DNA of 64,000 nt, taken from positions 76,902,875-76,966,874 of the forward strand of contig OY776121.1 in NCBI GenBank assembly GCA_963675135.1, written 5' to 3'. The notes under the pieces were generated by a model, which was given only the letters and a program-made list of their open reading frames with translations, did not search any database and was not told the DNA's origin. Every line of letters begins with the position of its first letter. Position 1 is the first letter of the stretch. The DNA comes from Galeopsis tetrahit (taxonomy: Eukaryota; Streptophyta; Magnoliopsida; Lamiales; Lamiaceae). Of this stretch, positions 36,391-49,004 are shown piece after piece. The translations under genes were made by a program, and so were the position numbers.

Positions 36391-37564
36391 GGGTCCAGCT
36401 ATATGCACCTCCATCTTTGTTAAGGGGACTTTCCCTACAAGTTTATTAATATAATAATTGTGTGAAAATTCTAGAATACCCTTTAACTAAAATACTACAA
36501 TTAAATTGCATCCGTAGTCGTCACCATTTTTTGTGGCCAACTTCATCCAAATAAAAAAAAATTAGAAAAATCTCAATTTTTTTTTATAAATTTTGACAAA
36601 CTAATGTCGAACATATACACTCTCGTCGACAATAATTTGTCAACGAGAGTGTTTATAATCGACTTTCGTGTGTCGGCAAAAAAATGATATACCTATTTTT
36701 TTTTCTTTTCTTGCATATATATATATAGAGAGAGAGAGAAGGAGGGTTCAGGGGCGGTAGGTGATGAGTGGGACGGCAAGTGGTTGAGGGTAGAGATGTT
36801 TATCCGGGTCGGGCTAATCGGGCTGACCCGTTTAACCCTGAAAATGCAGGGTTAAGGTTTATGAATCATAGACCCGTTTAAATTCGAGCTTTTTTTACTC
36901 GGACCGATTAGCCCGCGGGCTAAATCGGATCATCCCGCTAGCCCGAGTTGTTACCCTTTTTTTTTTAATAAATAACATGCAAACAAAATTTGGGCCATTT
37001 AGACCATAACCATAACTATAAGCATTAAACAACTAATTATCATTCATTAATCATTATTACTATTTTTTTATTAGATTATGATATTTGTTAAGTTTTATTT
37101 GACTATATTAAGGGTCAATGAGTTCTAGAATTGTGTTTAAATTATACTTTTATTTTCTCATTTACTGATCATCAACTAATTATATATTTTTCTATTTTAT
37201 TTTCTTATTGGACATACCTTTGGAACCTTTAATTTTAAAAGAAAAAAAAAATATTGTAGTCCGTGGCACGCTAGGGTTAGGGATAGGTCCGAATAATTGT
37301 AGGACCGTTAAGTATGAACCGGTTAAGGCTCTAGCCCGTTTAGCTCGTAACCCTGTAGGGTTGGTCCTATAGGGCTAGGGTTAGCTCGATAGACATCTCT
37401 AGTTGAGGGTGAGAAATGAGAGAGATGAGTTAGGGTTATAAATTAAGTTTTGGTGGTTAGTAAATATATTTTATAGAGAAAATAGTATTTAGAATAATTT
37501 GGAGGGAGTGGGTGTGGGAGTGAGTTCATCCATAACAAAGATGGAGGTGCATATAGGTAAACCC
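36391..37564. mobile_element. MULE-like terminal-inverted-repeat element A
   Basis: The left end from 36391 and the reverse complement of the right end share CTATATGCACCTCCATCTTT and a 'GGGT' start, an inverted repeat of about 34 bp. Flanks TTAATTTTA and TTATTTTAG are only an imperfect 9-bp duplication. A family-1 hAT element is nested inside. Confidence 0.65.
36791..37401. mobile_element. Non-autonomous hAT element, family 1, copy 2
   Basis: TAGAGATGTTTATCCGGG at the left and GATAGACATCTCTA at the right, flanked by a perfect 8-bp duplication GTTGAGGG (36783-36790 and 37402-37409). The interior aligns with the copy at 23509. Confidence 0.87.
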
Positions 37565-37630
37565 TTATTTTAGGTCAATTTAAGTTTGCAATTTTTGCCC
37601 AAGGTAGCGGGCTTGGCTCTATTTTTTAAG

Positions 37631-38822
37631 GGCCACGGTTTTATACACACAAAGTTATTGAGGACACCCATCAGAAGTTTTTTTCATTCTAGAGCATATG
37701 AAATGCCGAATATACTCCTTTTCTAATTTTTTTTTTTTAAAAAGACAGATGAGTACACCCACCCTTTTATCCTTCACAAGAAGGCATACAAAATCACAAT
37801 TTTATTTTTTTTACCAAAATCGATTATAGGAGTGAAAGTGCTCGAAAATGGTTGATAATGAAGGATCTGTCTGAAAAAACCGATTACACGAAAATGATGA
37901 TAGATTTCAGAATTTATTTTTGGACATATCTACCTTGTTCGAAAATAAGCATATGTTCAAAAATATTTTATGAACAAACTCATGTTGTTCGAAAATAATT
38001 TATGAACAAACTCAAGTTGTTCGAATTTTTTTCCTGAACAAATTCCAATTGTCCGAAAAAAATCAATGAACAAACTCAAATTGTTCGAAAAAAAAGGTCG
38101 AACATCTATCATATTTTCGAAAAATCAGTTACAAAAGAGGTGTAATAACCCTATTACAATTACATTATCAATTTTGGATCGGTAAAAACACTAATACATT
38201 TGATTTTGTAAAAACCCTAACTTTTGAATCTATAAAAAAATCCTAAAAACCGTAATACATTCAATATGGAACTTGATCGGAGCGTCGGAGCGGCAAGGGA
38301 AGAGGGGAGCAGAGGGGTCGGCCGCGAATATCTTCAATGGAGGCGGTGGCGATCGCGCACTCCTCCAGCGGCGGCGGCGTTCGAAGGAGAAAGGGATGCG
38401 AATCGACGAAGCTTGAGGGAGACGAACTTGGACGACGATGGCTAGGCGGCGTGCAACAAGGAGGCGGCAACCGGACGAGATATTTTTTTTTTTATTATTA
38501 TTATTATCGAGGAGGCTCGAGGGAGGGGGTGGGCAGCGGTCGCTGAGATGGAGGAGGGGGTGGGCGATGGCCACTAAAATGGAGGAGGGGTGGGCGGCGG
38601 TCGTTGGGAGGAGGTGGGCGCCGCTGGGAGAGTGGGAGGGAGAAGGGGGTGGGTCATGGGTATGTGTGGAAATTGAGAGAGGAAGAGAGTGGGGGGTTTT
38701 AATTAGATTTAGGAGGGTAAGAATATTTTAGAACTTTCCACGTGGGTGTCCTCATTCTACATTCTACAGTGTATTTAGTCAGCGGGTGTTCTTAATAAGG
38801 TTGTGTGTGTATAATTGTGGCC
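37631..38822. mobile_element. MULE-like element B, GC-rich centre
   Basis: Starts GGCCACGGTTTTATACACAC and ends GTGTGTATAATTGTGGCC; imperfect terminal inverted repeats of about 40 bp. A perfect 9-bp duplication TTTTTTAAG (37622-37630 and 38823-38831) is the Mutator signature. The arms are AT-rich with repeated 'ttcgaa...gaacaaactcaa' words. The centre (about 38265-38690) is purine- and GC-rich; ORFs there are low complexity and match nothing I recognise. Confidence 0.85.
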
Positions 38823-38885
38823 TTTTTTAAGTTCCATTATAATTTATAAAAGTAATGGAGTCCTAAAGAAAGTTGATTATTTTCC

Positions 38886-39950
38886 GGGTGCGGCTAAAGG
38901 CACACACGGATCCTATGAGGACACCCATTCGATGAGGACACACACAATGGATGAGGGCACCCACGTTTAAATACCAAAATTATCCTACCTTCAATTAAAA
39001 CCCTAAAATCATTCCAATTTTCATTCTCAGTACACCCACCTCCCTTCCTCTCCCACACTCTCCCGTCTCCTCTTCCCCCGTCGTCGCCGCCCACGTCGCA
39101 CCTCCCCCACAGTGTCGCCCACGTCGCAGATCGTGTCGACCGCCCACGTCGCGATCGCGTCGGCCGCCTCCCTCCTCAGCCGCGCAATAGTGAACGTCGA
39201 CTACCCCTCCTCCCCTCTTCACTCTCCTCGCCGGCGGTTCGCGACGCGGACTGCACCCCTCCCCTCTCCACTCTCCTCGCCGACGCGACACCGACTGCAC
39301 CCTCTCCACTCTCCCCCGGGCGGTTCGCGACCTCGATGCCCTTCGCGGCCGCACCCCTCCCCCTCTTCTCGTCGCCGCCGTCATACAAAAGGTGAGTTTG
39401 GTTTGGTATTTTTTTGGTACAGATTCAAAAAAAATAAAATTAGGGTTTTAAATTTTTCTTAATTTTTTTTGGATTTTTGGTATTTGTTCGAATTTTTTTC
39501 TTGAACATCTTAACCTTGTTCATGTAAAATTTTCGAACAATCTGTGTTTGTTTTGCATAAATTTTCGAACAATATTGATTTTCGGACAAATTTAAGTTGT
39601 TTAGAATTTTTTTTCGAACATATTGAGTTTGTTCATTAAAAAATTTCAGACATCTCAACTTTGTTTGGGTAAAATTTTCGAACACATTAAGATTTTATTT
39701 TTGTTCTTGAAATTTTTGGGTTTTTATGATTTTATTTGTGGTTGTTTTTGTGGTGATTCTAGTGTGAAATGATGAATCGGTTGTGGAATGATGATTCGGG
39801 TGTGCAAAAGAATGGATGGGTGTACTCATCCGTCCATTTTTTAAAAATTTTTGCAGGAAGGGTACAAACGACTTTTCACATACCCCTTGGGATAAAAAAA
39901 AGATTCGGTGGGTGTCCTCATAGGATCCTTGGGTGCCTTTAGCCGCTCCC
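38886..39950. mobile_element. MULE-like element C, GC-rich centre
   Basis: Terminal inverted repeats of about 45 bp share GCGGCTAAAGGCAC and GGATCCTATGAGGACACCCA. A perfect 9-bp duplication TTATTTTCC (38877-38885 and 39951-39959) flanks it. The centre (about 39040-39390) is C-rich with many 'cgtcg' words and low-complexity ORFs. The right arm carries 'ttcgaac' repeats like those in element B. Confidence 0.87.
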
Positions 39951-40013
39951 TTATTTTCCTTCCGAGTTTTGTTATTGTAGTATCATTCACATTATGAGAT
40001 GAATTATCATTTA

Positions 40014-41133
40014 GGGTTGGGGTATATACCCCTCTAGTTTTGTTTAATACACTCCCCCTTCATTTTTATTAATTCAAAATTCATACAAAATACCAATTTT
40101 GCCCTTTACTAAATCAGGTTAGATACATACACTCCCCTTACCATTTAAACATTAATCATAACCCTAGAATTTCGTCGACGCCGTTGTTGCCTTCGTCGTT
40201 CCCCGCCGCCACAAACAAATTCTAACACCATGTTCATCAAATAAAATAGCAATAACACTCCAACCACACCATAACTACCTCAAATAAAATTTAGAAATTA
40301 AAAAAAAAAATCTAAGTATTTTTAACAACCACGAGTCAGACCAAAAACACTCACTCCGGTCGACACTGATTTGTAAACCAAAAATACTCCAGTTGACACT
40401 GGTTTGTCAACCAAAAATACTCCGGTCGACACTGGTTTGTCGACCAAAAATACTCCGGTCGACACTGGTTGATCGACCAAAAATACTCCGGTCGACACTG
40501 GTTGGTCGACCAAAAATACTCCGATCGACACTGGTTGGTCGACCAAATTTCGAAAGAATTTTTTTTAAAAAAAAATTAAAAATTGAAAATTTTGACTATT
40601 ATTGATTGCTCAAAAACACTGTCGTCGACAACCCATCGTCGACGAGAGCTTTCTTGAACGACCAATAATGGTCGAGAAAAAAAAATTACAAACTTGTTCT
40701 TCGCCGGCGACGGCTGGGGGTTGAGCGCTGCCGGGCCACGACGGATTGGGAAGAAGGAGGGCGGCGGCGTCGCTGGGCGAGAGGGGTGGTGCCGCCGCTT
40801 GTTACAGAAAAAAAAAAAAAGAGCAGATCGGCGATGACGTACGAGGCGAGCGAGGTGTGGGGGAGGGAGGGGGAGAGCGACGACGAGGGAGAGTGACGGC
40901 GACGGCGAGGGAGGGGGAGAGCGGAGTGCAGAAAACGAAAAGAAAAAAAGGGAAGGGAAAAGAGAGAGGCCGTAGAGATTTTGGGGAAGAAGATGTAATT
41001 AGGGTTAATTGGGGTGTTTATCTATCTGTGCATTTTATTAAAGGGCAAATATGGTATTTCATATATATAACTAATTAAAAAAAAGGAGGGGGGAGTGCAT
41101 TAAACAAAGCTAGAGGGGTATATACCTCAACCC
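40014..41133. mobile_element. MULE-like element D with internal minisatellite
   Basis: Terminal inverted repeats of about 48 bp start GGGTTGGGGTATATACCCCT; the right end mirrors this with a few changes. A perfect 9-bp duplication TATCATTTA (40005-40013 and 41134-41142) flanks it. It holds a 33-bp minisatellite and a GC-rich block (about 40700-40930). Confidence 0.87.
40352..40549. repeat. 33-bp minisatellite, about 6 copies
   Basis: The unit reads 'ggtcgacactggtttgtc' followed by 'gaccaaaaatactcc', 33 bp, with few changes. Because 33 is a multiple of 3, both strands show repetitive ORFs. No evidence they are genes. Confidence 0.85.
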
Positions 41134-41142
41134 TATCATTTA

Positions 41143-42680
41143 TTCCCAACAAACAAAAAAGACTATCCTTTTATGCAATATTACAAGCCCAATATCCTTT
41201 TATTTAAGAGAATTGATAGAAAAACTTGCAAATCGAAACTGGGTCCAAAAATAATACATTTTAAAATAATTCGCGCAAGGACAAACATAAAAATTCGATG
41301 TTTCAAATACACAACACTTGGATGAATATTTTTGAAAAGATTAATTTAACCTACTTTCAACCATCGTTTTTTTTTTATATATAAATAATTTGTGCTAGTA
41401 ATAGTCCTATTAGATATAAGTTTTTATATAAAATGATAGTAGACGAATTCTCTGAAGTACTCCACAAGTATTGATGAATTAATCTTCTTATAACCATTTT
41501 TATAGGAGTACTTGTTAAACCTTACAATCCTACAATAATCAGCAAATATAAGAAAAGGTTGAATATATGGATTTAATTTCCTCCAAAACTCAGTAGTTTG
41601 ATTTCATATTTAACAACGGAGTAATAAATATGACTAAAATATTGAGTGCACTTCTTCCAAACGGTGGCGTAACTTACTCCAATAATCAATTATCAACATA
41701 CCTTCTAATTACAAGATAAATAAATAATCAATCTACGTAATAAATTAACGTAGTCAATAAATTATAGGCTGGATTTAAAATATGATTTAATTTTATTTAT
41801 TTTTTTGCATGAAAAGTAATTAATTTGAACGACAGTAGTATATATGATCATGAGTAACATTTTATTTATAGATTATCGAGACTACAATTAGAAGCTCATA
41901 TATTTTATTTTTTATTACTATAAAGCATGATTGGAATTTAATTATTTTGATATATAATTCGAAGAAGAAAAGCAAAAGGGACTTGTTTATCCTTTTGTAA
42001 TTAGTCAACAAGACGTATGCTTGTACCATTACTTGCTACCACTCCTAATATGCTGGATCAACTCTTAATTAAGCTAATTAAATATAATTAAGCCTAACTT
42101 TTTACTAACTCAACTATCGAAAATGTGCCATGATCCATAAATTTAGAGGTTTGACCAATAATGAAGACTATCAAACAAAAAGGGGAATAAAAGATGATCA
42201 AGTAATGAGTTTCAAAATAATTTATTCATTAACCAATTTTCATTAATTAGTAACCCCTCCTATACTTCTAGAATGATAGAACCTTCAACTTTCTAAATGG
42301 TTTTTCGAGTTAATTAGGGTTACGTACAAGAACCATATGAACTAGGAATAGGATGATACATAGTCGAGATAAGGTCATATATTTTCTTGCAAATTAAAAC
42401 GAACACGCCTCGATCACTGCTATTTAGTTTGATATGACATGATTTTCAAAGAAAATATAAATATTCATCTTCAAATGTGCAGCACCACAAACGTTGATCT
42501 GAAACTTTGGCGAATTGAAACTTGAGGTCTTCCAAGTGAGAGTTTGACCACCTATTTAGTTATCTAAAAGAAAAGGTGGCCCCTCAAAGTTCAAGACCAC
42601 ACAAGATCAAAGTTCAAGACAACACACAAGATCAAATTAAAGTTCAATTGTCAAGGCTTATGCCACGGCCGGCTTATAAG
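41143..42680. other. AT-rich intergenic DNA
   Basis: No open gene, transposon end pair or RNA gene recognised. Confidence 0.5.
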
Positions 42681-43751
42681 GATCTGTTTGGATGAAGTGA
42701 TTTGATTTGAGAAGGTATTTCAAATGAAATGATATAAAAATAGATAGATTTCAAATGACATGATTTTAGTGAAGATTTAAAATCCTCTCAATTTTAACTA
42801 AAAAATGTATGGCTTAACATAATTTACATAGATTTTTTTTATGGATTTATATGAATTTTTACAGATTTAACATGATTGTGGATTTTTTTTTTTTAATGGA
42901 TTTACATAAATTTTCATAAACTCCAATATTGATGGGAAGAGTTTTTTTTAATGTGAAGTGTTTTTTTTAAATTAATAATTTATATATGTATATATATATA
43001 TATATATAATATTTTACCAATAAAAAAAATATATATATATATACTATATAGAGTTTATATATTAATTCGAAGCGGGCGGATACCCGCGGGTCGGACATAA
43101 GACCCAGATCCGACCCATACTCAATACGGGGCGGATCCGATCTGACCCAAAGCTCGCGGCGTGGGTACCAGTGGATTAGGTCAATATTGTCATCCCTACT
43201 TCTAATCTTTCGTCTTCAGAGTTTTTTGAGAGAATTCGTTGAAATCTCTGATTTTTAGAAGATGTTTTGGATAATGAAATTAATTTATTTATATTTTTTA
43301 AGGAGAATCCAACAAAATCAATAGAGTATTAAAATTCATAAACGGTTGAATATCTAAATTTTTTTAAAGACTTTTTAAAATTCGTATTGAATACCTCATA
43401 ATTTTTTTAAAGATTTTTAAAAATTCGAATTGAATACCCTTATACCGCCAAACTTTGAAAGTCCAAAATCCAAATGGAGCCAAAGGTTATTTGGATGAGG
43501 GGATTTGATTTGAATAAATATTTTAAATTAAAAAATAGATAGATTTCAAATGATATGGTTTTAGTGAGAATTTAAAATTATCTCAATTTTAATTTTAAAA
43601 TGATGGCTCAAATCTCAATTTTAACTTAAAAATGATGGCTCAAATCTAAGTACTTAAAATACATTCATTTACTTTTTAATCCAAATAAATTAAGTATATC
43701 TAAATTATGGATTTAAAATACATTAATCCCTTCAATCCATATGGAGACTAA
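42681..43751. other. Interspersed repeat remnants
   Basis: A segment at about 42686-42840 ('tttggatga' through 'tagatagatttcaaatga') recurs in direct orientation at about 43484-43640. Between them are (TA)n runs (about 42985-43045) and a GC-rich fragment at 43070-43199 ('cccgcgggtcgg', ending 'tgtcatcccta'), which looks like one end of a degenerate transposon. Confidence 0.45.
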
Positions 43752-43870
43752 GGGCGTGTTTTAAAACTCTACAAACTGCTTTCAGAATCACTTTTTTTCA
43801 AAAGATTGTGAGAGGAAACTTTAAAAATAAGTGATTATAGAAGTAGTTTGTAGAGTTTCAAAACATACCG
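43752..43870. mobile_element. Short Tourist-type MITE (PIF/Harbinger)
   Basis: 119 bp. It starts GGGCGTGTTTTAAAACTCTA and its end mirrors this as TAGAGTTTCAAAACATACCG. TAA flanks both sides (43749-43751 and 43871-43873), the Harbinger target. Confidence 0.75.
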
Positions 43871-43873
43871 TAA

Positions 43874-44969
43874 GGAGGGTGTATTCAATTGAGATTCTGT
43901 TGGATTTTATTGGACTTTTAAAATCTGGGGGTATTCAATCCGGATTTTTAAAAGTCTTTCAAAATTTTGAGGTATTCAATACGGATTTTAAAAAGTCTTT
44001 AGAAATCTTTAGGTATTCAACAATCTATGGATTTTAATACTCTATGAATTTCGTTGGATTCTCCTTCAAAAATATAAATAAATTTCACTATTCAAAATCT
44101 CTTCTAAAAAGTAGAGATTTCAACGGATTCTCTCAGAAACTCTGAAAGAGAAGAAAGTAGAGAAAAAACAAACATTCTTGCTGTATTTTGAACCACAAAA
44201 TCCTACACAGCCTCTCTTCTTCAATTCAAACGAAATAAAATCTAACTATGTTCTTCGATAAGATTCTTCACCACCATTATTATCGTGAAAACTGTATTTA
44301 AATAAAATCTAACTATGGTCAAGGTCGTCACTCCAGAAATGCAATTATTCAATCTTCCCCATGCATCATTAAGAAATGTGATAAATATGATTGAGAGAAT
44401 TTTTGGTATTTTCAAATCGCTATTCACTAGTTCCCATTTCAAACACAAGCTTGAGCTGGATTACATAACTTTCTTCGGAAAGAATGGATTACATAACTTT
44501 CTTCGAAAAGAATGTCGAATGAATTTCAGTCGAATATGAAGAAGAATTGTTTTCTCAAAGCCAACCATAACAAATAATTGAAACTAATCCATTGAGTGGT
44601 AATGCTATGTGGAAAATGAGTAGAGGTATAACCGTGATGGAAATGAAGATAAGAATAATAATAATGAATAATAATTTTTTTTTGAACTAATATATTTTTG
44701 ATATTTTTTCTAAATAATTTAGATAATTTATTTTATATACAAGTGTGTTCGATATACGTTTGCATCAATAGTTTTAGGGGCATAATTTATGGAAATTCAT
44801 GTAAATAAATAAAAAAATGTGTATTTCAGAATCCTGTCAAATCTATGAAAATCCATATAAATCAATAAAAAAGTCAGTCAAACTCTGCATAGAGTCAATG
44901 GATTTTCTAAATCCACTGACTTTTTAAAGTTCAAAAAATCCAACAGAATCTCAATTGAATACACCCTCC
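43874..44969. mobile_element. PIF/Harbinger-type element with transposase remnant
   Basis: About 1.1 kb. The left end GGAGGGTGTATTCAATTGAG and the inverted right end ending ATACACCCTCC match for over 30 bp. TAA is duplicated (43871-43873 and 44970-44972). The left TAA is also the right target copy of the adjacent small MITE. It contains a fragment of a Harbinger transposase. Confidence 0.82.
44315..44539 (+). pseudogene. PIF/Harbinger transposase fragment
   Basis: The reading frame includes 'LFNLPHASLRNVI', then 'IERIFGIFKS', and later 'LHNFLRKECR'. These match the C-terminal part of plant Harbinger DDE transposases, where 'RNVIERxFG' and 'HNF(I/L)R' are typical. Two extra residues split the first motif, and only about 70 codons survive. 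Confidence 0.7.
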
Positions 44970-45017
44970 TAAGATATGAGTCAAATCTATTTTTGATAAG
45001 TGGACCCCCAAGGTTCA

Positions 45018-45445
45018 CAGGGGCCTATATAGGGATGGCAATGAGTCGGGTCGGGTTGAGTATTTAGATATTCGAAATTAACCCGTTTCACAGCGGGTTG
45101 GGTCGGGCTGACCCGTTCGGGTCACGAGACGGGGTAAATTGGGGGACTCATTATAAATTTAAAAATATAATGATTTTTTTTTTAAAGATATATAACATAA
45201 AATTTAGATTTATATCAAAAAATAAATAAAATAGTTTTAGAAGCATGTTTATAAATTTATTTTCACCATTAATATTGATATAAATTATGTTACATGTAAA
45301 ATATTGAAAATATATTATATTTATATGTACAATATATATATATATATATAATAAATATAAAAAAGGATCACGAGTCCAGATTACGGGTCGAGAGTGATAT
45401 CTGAACCTGCTCCATTTCAATACGGGTTCAGGGCGGGCGACCCAA
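45018..45445. mobile_element. Truncated transposon fragment (GGGATGGCAATG type)
   Basis: Begins 'agggatggcaatgagtcgg' and is rich in 'gggtcggg' words at both ends with an AT-rich middle. No matching right terminus or target duplication was found, so the class is uncertain (hAT-like by appearance). Confidence 0.4.
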
Positions 45446-45498
45446 ATAGCATGAAACGGGGCGGGTCTAGCTAGGCCGAAGTTCAATCACAGTTGGCT

Positions 45499-46211
45499 CA
45501 GGGCCGGTCCTAGGAATATTTGGGCCTGAATCGAACCTTAAAAAAAGGCCCTGTCCCTTCATATTTTAATTTTATTCTATACGAACTTATAAAACATAAT
45601 GTAAAATAATTTTTAAAAGACTAACAATAAAGATTTTTTTACACATTTTAGAATTTCTAATTTTTAATTAATAGACTTTTTAAGATTATAAGTTATTTAA
45701 TTTTATTTTAATAGATTTTTTAGATTTTTAATATAATTATTATAATTTTTAGAAAATTTAATGAGATTTTTAGAATTTTTTATTTAAACAATTTTAGAAA
45801 TTTTTATTGTTATACGAGTAATTTTTAATGAGATTTTTAAAAAATTTTAATATTATTTTTTTATTTTTAAATTTGAAGGCTGTAATTTGAACTATTAGTC
45901 TGAAATTTTAATTTTTCGACGAAAATGATGTAAATTGGGCACTCTAATATGTAAATTGAAAAAGTGAAAACTTAAAAAATATAAATTGAATTAGGCCTTT
46001 GTTGAAACTTTTTTCTCCTAGTTTTTCCTTCTCTTCTTCACTAATTCTTTTACTTTTTAGCACTTCTCTTTATGTATCTTAAATAGTTATATTCATATTT
46101 TATATTATAATTAATATATATATATATCTTAAAAAATGGGCCCCTAAAAAAGTGAAATATTTCTGGGCCTGAATCGATCGCCTCGTTGGCCTAACATTAG
46201 GACCGGGTCTG
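45499..46211. mobile_element. Non-autonomous hAT element, family 2, copy 1
   Basis: Starts CAGGGCCGGTCCTA and ends TAGGACCGGGTCTG, fitting the hAT YARNG pattern. A perfect 8-bp duplication AGTTGGCT (45491-45498 and 46212-46219) flanks it. The interior is AT-rich and non-coding. Confidence 0.86.
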
Positions 46212-46513
46212 AGTTGGCTACGCGCGTGCTATCCACACCTTTGCTTTCTTAGGCCCTAAGCCACCTAATTTTAAATGATAGATTATGCTATAAAATTATA
46301 AAAATTTAAATATTATCATTTCAGTTAATCTGAGTTTTTAATGAGTGTGGTATAAATATACAGTATTAAATATACTCCTCGCATAACACTTTAATATGCA
46401 TAAAAACATCTATATCATGTTTCAACTATATACGTAAATTAATTCTTAATTCATTGAAATTTAGTTTTAAGATTGTAAATACACTCTATTATTTATTTTG
46501 AGGGTTGGTCTGC

Positions 46514-46712
46514 TATGGACTCGAGTGCATGTTGTGCACCCTAGTCCATGTTGCACTTTTTGGTAAATGGTGTTGCACTTTTCAATTATTAAACTGTATA
46601 ATAATATTTTTATTAATAATTGAAAAGTGCAACACCATTTACCAAAAAATGTAAGTCAATAAACTAAAAAGTGCACATGGACTAGGGTGCACAGCATGCA
46701 CTCGAGTGCATA
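46514..46712. repeat. 0.2-kb inverted repeat (hairpin / MITE)
   Basis: Two arms of about 70-90 bp are reverse complements. The left includes 'gtgcaccctagtccatg', 'ggtaaatggtgttgcac' and 'aattattaa'; the right includes the mirror of each. The loop is about 20 bp. The ends are 'actcgagtgcat' and its mirror. Target duplication not resolved. Confidence 0.75.
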
Positions 46713-48398
46713 CAAGACTTTACCTTATTTTGAACATATATAGATCGGTCTTATATCATTTAATTCCTCCAAAGTTAAACTTAAGTTCATCAATGAATAG
46801 GTCATCGACCAATTTCGCCTGCAGTTATCGTGTTTCGAATCTGACGTCACGTGTCATTATCGTGCTAGAGATGTTTGAAATTAATTCATTTACATTAATT
46901 TTTTAATATTCTCCCTCACTTCTGATCCAAATTATCACCTTTACTTTATAGAGAGTATTTAGCGGGGTTTGAACTCACAATGTGTGACTTTGATACCATA
47001 AAATAATTTCATCTCATTTAAAATTAAGTCATACTTATGAGCACTTAATTGCATATATGATGCAATTGAACCACAATTTTAATTTGATTCTAATTTAATG
47101 GGTAAAAAATTCAACTAGACAATTAAAAATATATCAAAATCACTTAAAATTCAGATGTATAAATATATATTCAATTGACACATAATTTTTTTTATTCTCA
47201 TCTCAAAATCGAAACTTGTAAAATAGTTTGAAATCAATTAATTTACATCAATTTTTTTTAAATAGTTTAGTGTCCAAATTTTGGCAAACGACAACTAATT
47301 CGTAATCGCACAAGACTCTAAATTGGACACAATGGGCTGCAATTGGCCGATATACAAATATATCTGATTATAATAATTAGAAATTTAATCTATGGTTTAA
47401 TTATTCATCAAATATAGAAAAGATACAGCGCTTTAAAAAAAGGAAAAAGCTGTGTGCATGCATTTGCCATAATGAAAAAAGGGTTTCATGCATACGTAAG
47501 TTTTATGACTTATCATAATCAACCAAATAAATTTAGGTATATATATAGTGATATTAATGGACTATCTGACTTAGCTTGCATCACTCTTTTCACAACTTGG
47601 GGTATGGCCCTTTTTTCCTAAATAAATCACGACATTAATATAATTAATTTAATACACATCTCGATATATTCCGTCACGGATCCATTTTCTTCTATTATTA
47701 TTCTTAATATTTTCAAGCTCTGCAATTACAGGTACATATATATAGTCTTTATAAGCTGTCCCTCTAAATTATATAATTAATTGTTATATATATATGTTAG
47801 AAACGAGAAAGAGTGCTGATAATCTAATTTTTCCTTTTGGTATATTATGAAAATCTGTTATAATTAGGAAAATAAAAATGATATTGTCTAGCTAGTTAAT
47901 TATTAGTATTAGATTTCTAATTTTGTGGGTGACAACACATATGGTGTGATGTATTTATTAGGCCATATCCTGCACATAAACAGTCATGACTCATGTTCTG
48001 TTGCAGCAAGTAATGAACTAACTTTGAGTAAAATCCAAGAATTTTGACGAGGGAACAAAACAACATTTCATTCACTTTATCATTCCTTTATCCTTATTCA
48101 TCATATCTATCAATAAACATACTATTATTACACCAATAAATATATTTTTAGGTGAAATTGGTTGCATATATGTATTTGGAATTTGATTTTAGTTAATTGG
48201 GTTAAATGTTAGGTTAAAAATTAAATTAGTTAAATTAAACATTAAAATTTAAATGTATCTATACACTCAATTGCATATGAAAAATTGTCTATTTTTTGAG
48301 ATTTAGACTCAAGTTTAGAAACATAAAATTGAAATAGACAGGCTTATTCTCCCCATTAAAAAAAATATGAGAGAGAATTATAAAGTTTAAATGAAAAT
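46713..48398. other. AT-rich intergenic DNA
   Basis: No coding sequence or transposon ends recognised. The stretch from 46220 to 46513, left of the hairpin, is likewise empty. Confidence 0.5.
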
Positions 48399-49004
48399 CA
48401 GGCCGGTCCTAAGAATATCTGGGCCTGAATTGAACTTTAAAAAAAAAGGCCCCGTCCCTTCATATTTTTTATTTTATGCGAACTAATGAAACATAATTTA
48501 AAGCAATTTTCGAATGACGTCTAACAATATATAAATTTTAAAGAACTAAAAATATAATTTTTTTTTTAGCAATTTTAGAATTTCTAATTTTTAATTAATA
48601 GTTTTTTTAAGATTTTAAGTTATTTAATTTTAAGAGATTTTTCAGATTTTTAATGTAATTATTATAATTTTTTTGAAAATTTAATGAGATTTTTAGAATT
48701 TTTTATTTAGACAATTTTAGATTTTTTGAATTTTAGAATTTTTTTTATTTTTTATTCGAGTAATTTTTAATTTTATTGAGATTTTTAGAAATTTTTAATA
48801 TTATTTTTTTATTTTCAAATTTAAATGATGTAAAATGGACAAAAAATGATGTAAATTGAGCACTGTAAGACATAAATTGAAAAAGTCCTAGTTTTTCCTT
48901 CCCTTCTCCTTCACTAATTCTTTTTACTTTTTTTTTAGCACTTCTCCTTATGCGTTATATTTATATAGTTATATTAATATTTTATATTATAATATATATA
49001 TATA

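Noticed and set aside
38230..39462. Several 70-130-aa ORFs in GC-rich DNA
   Set aside because: Low-complexity Arg/Gly/Pro readings on both strands within MULE centres; no start context, domain or continuation.
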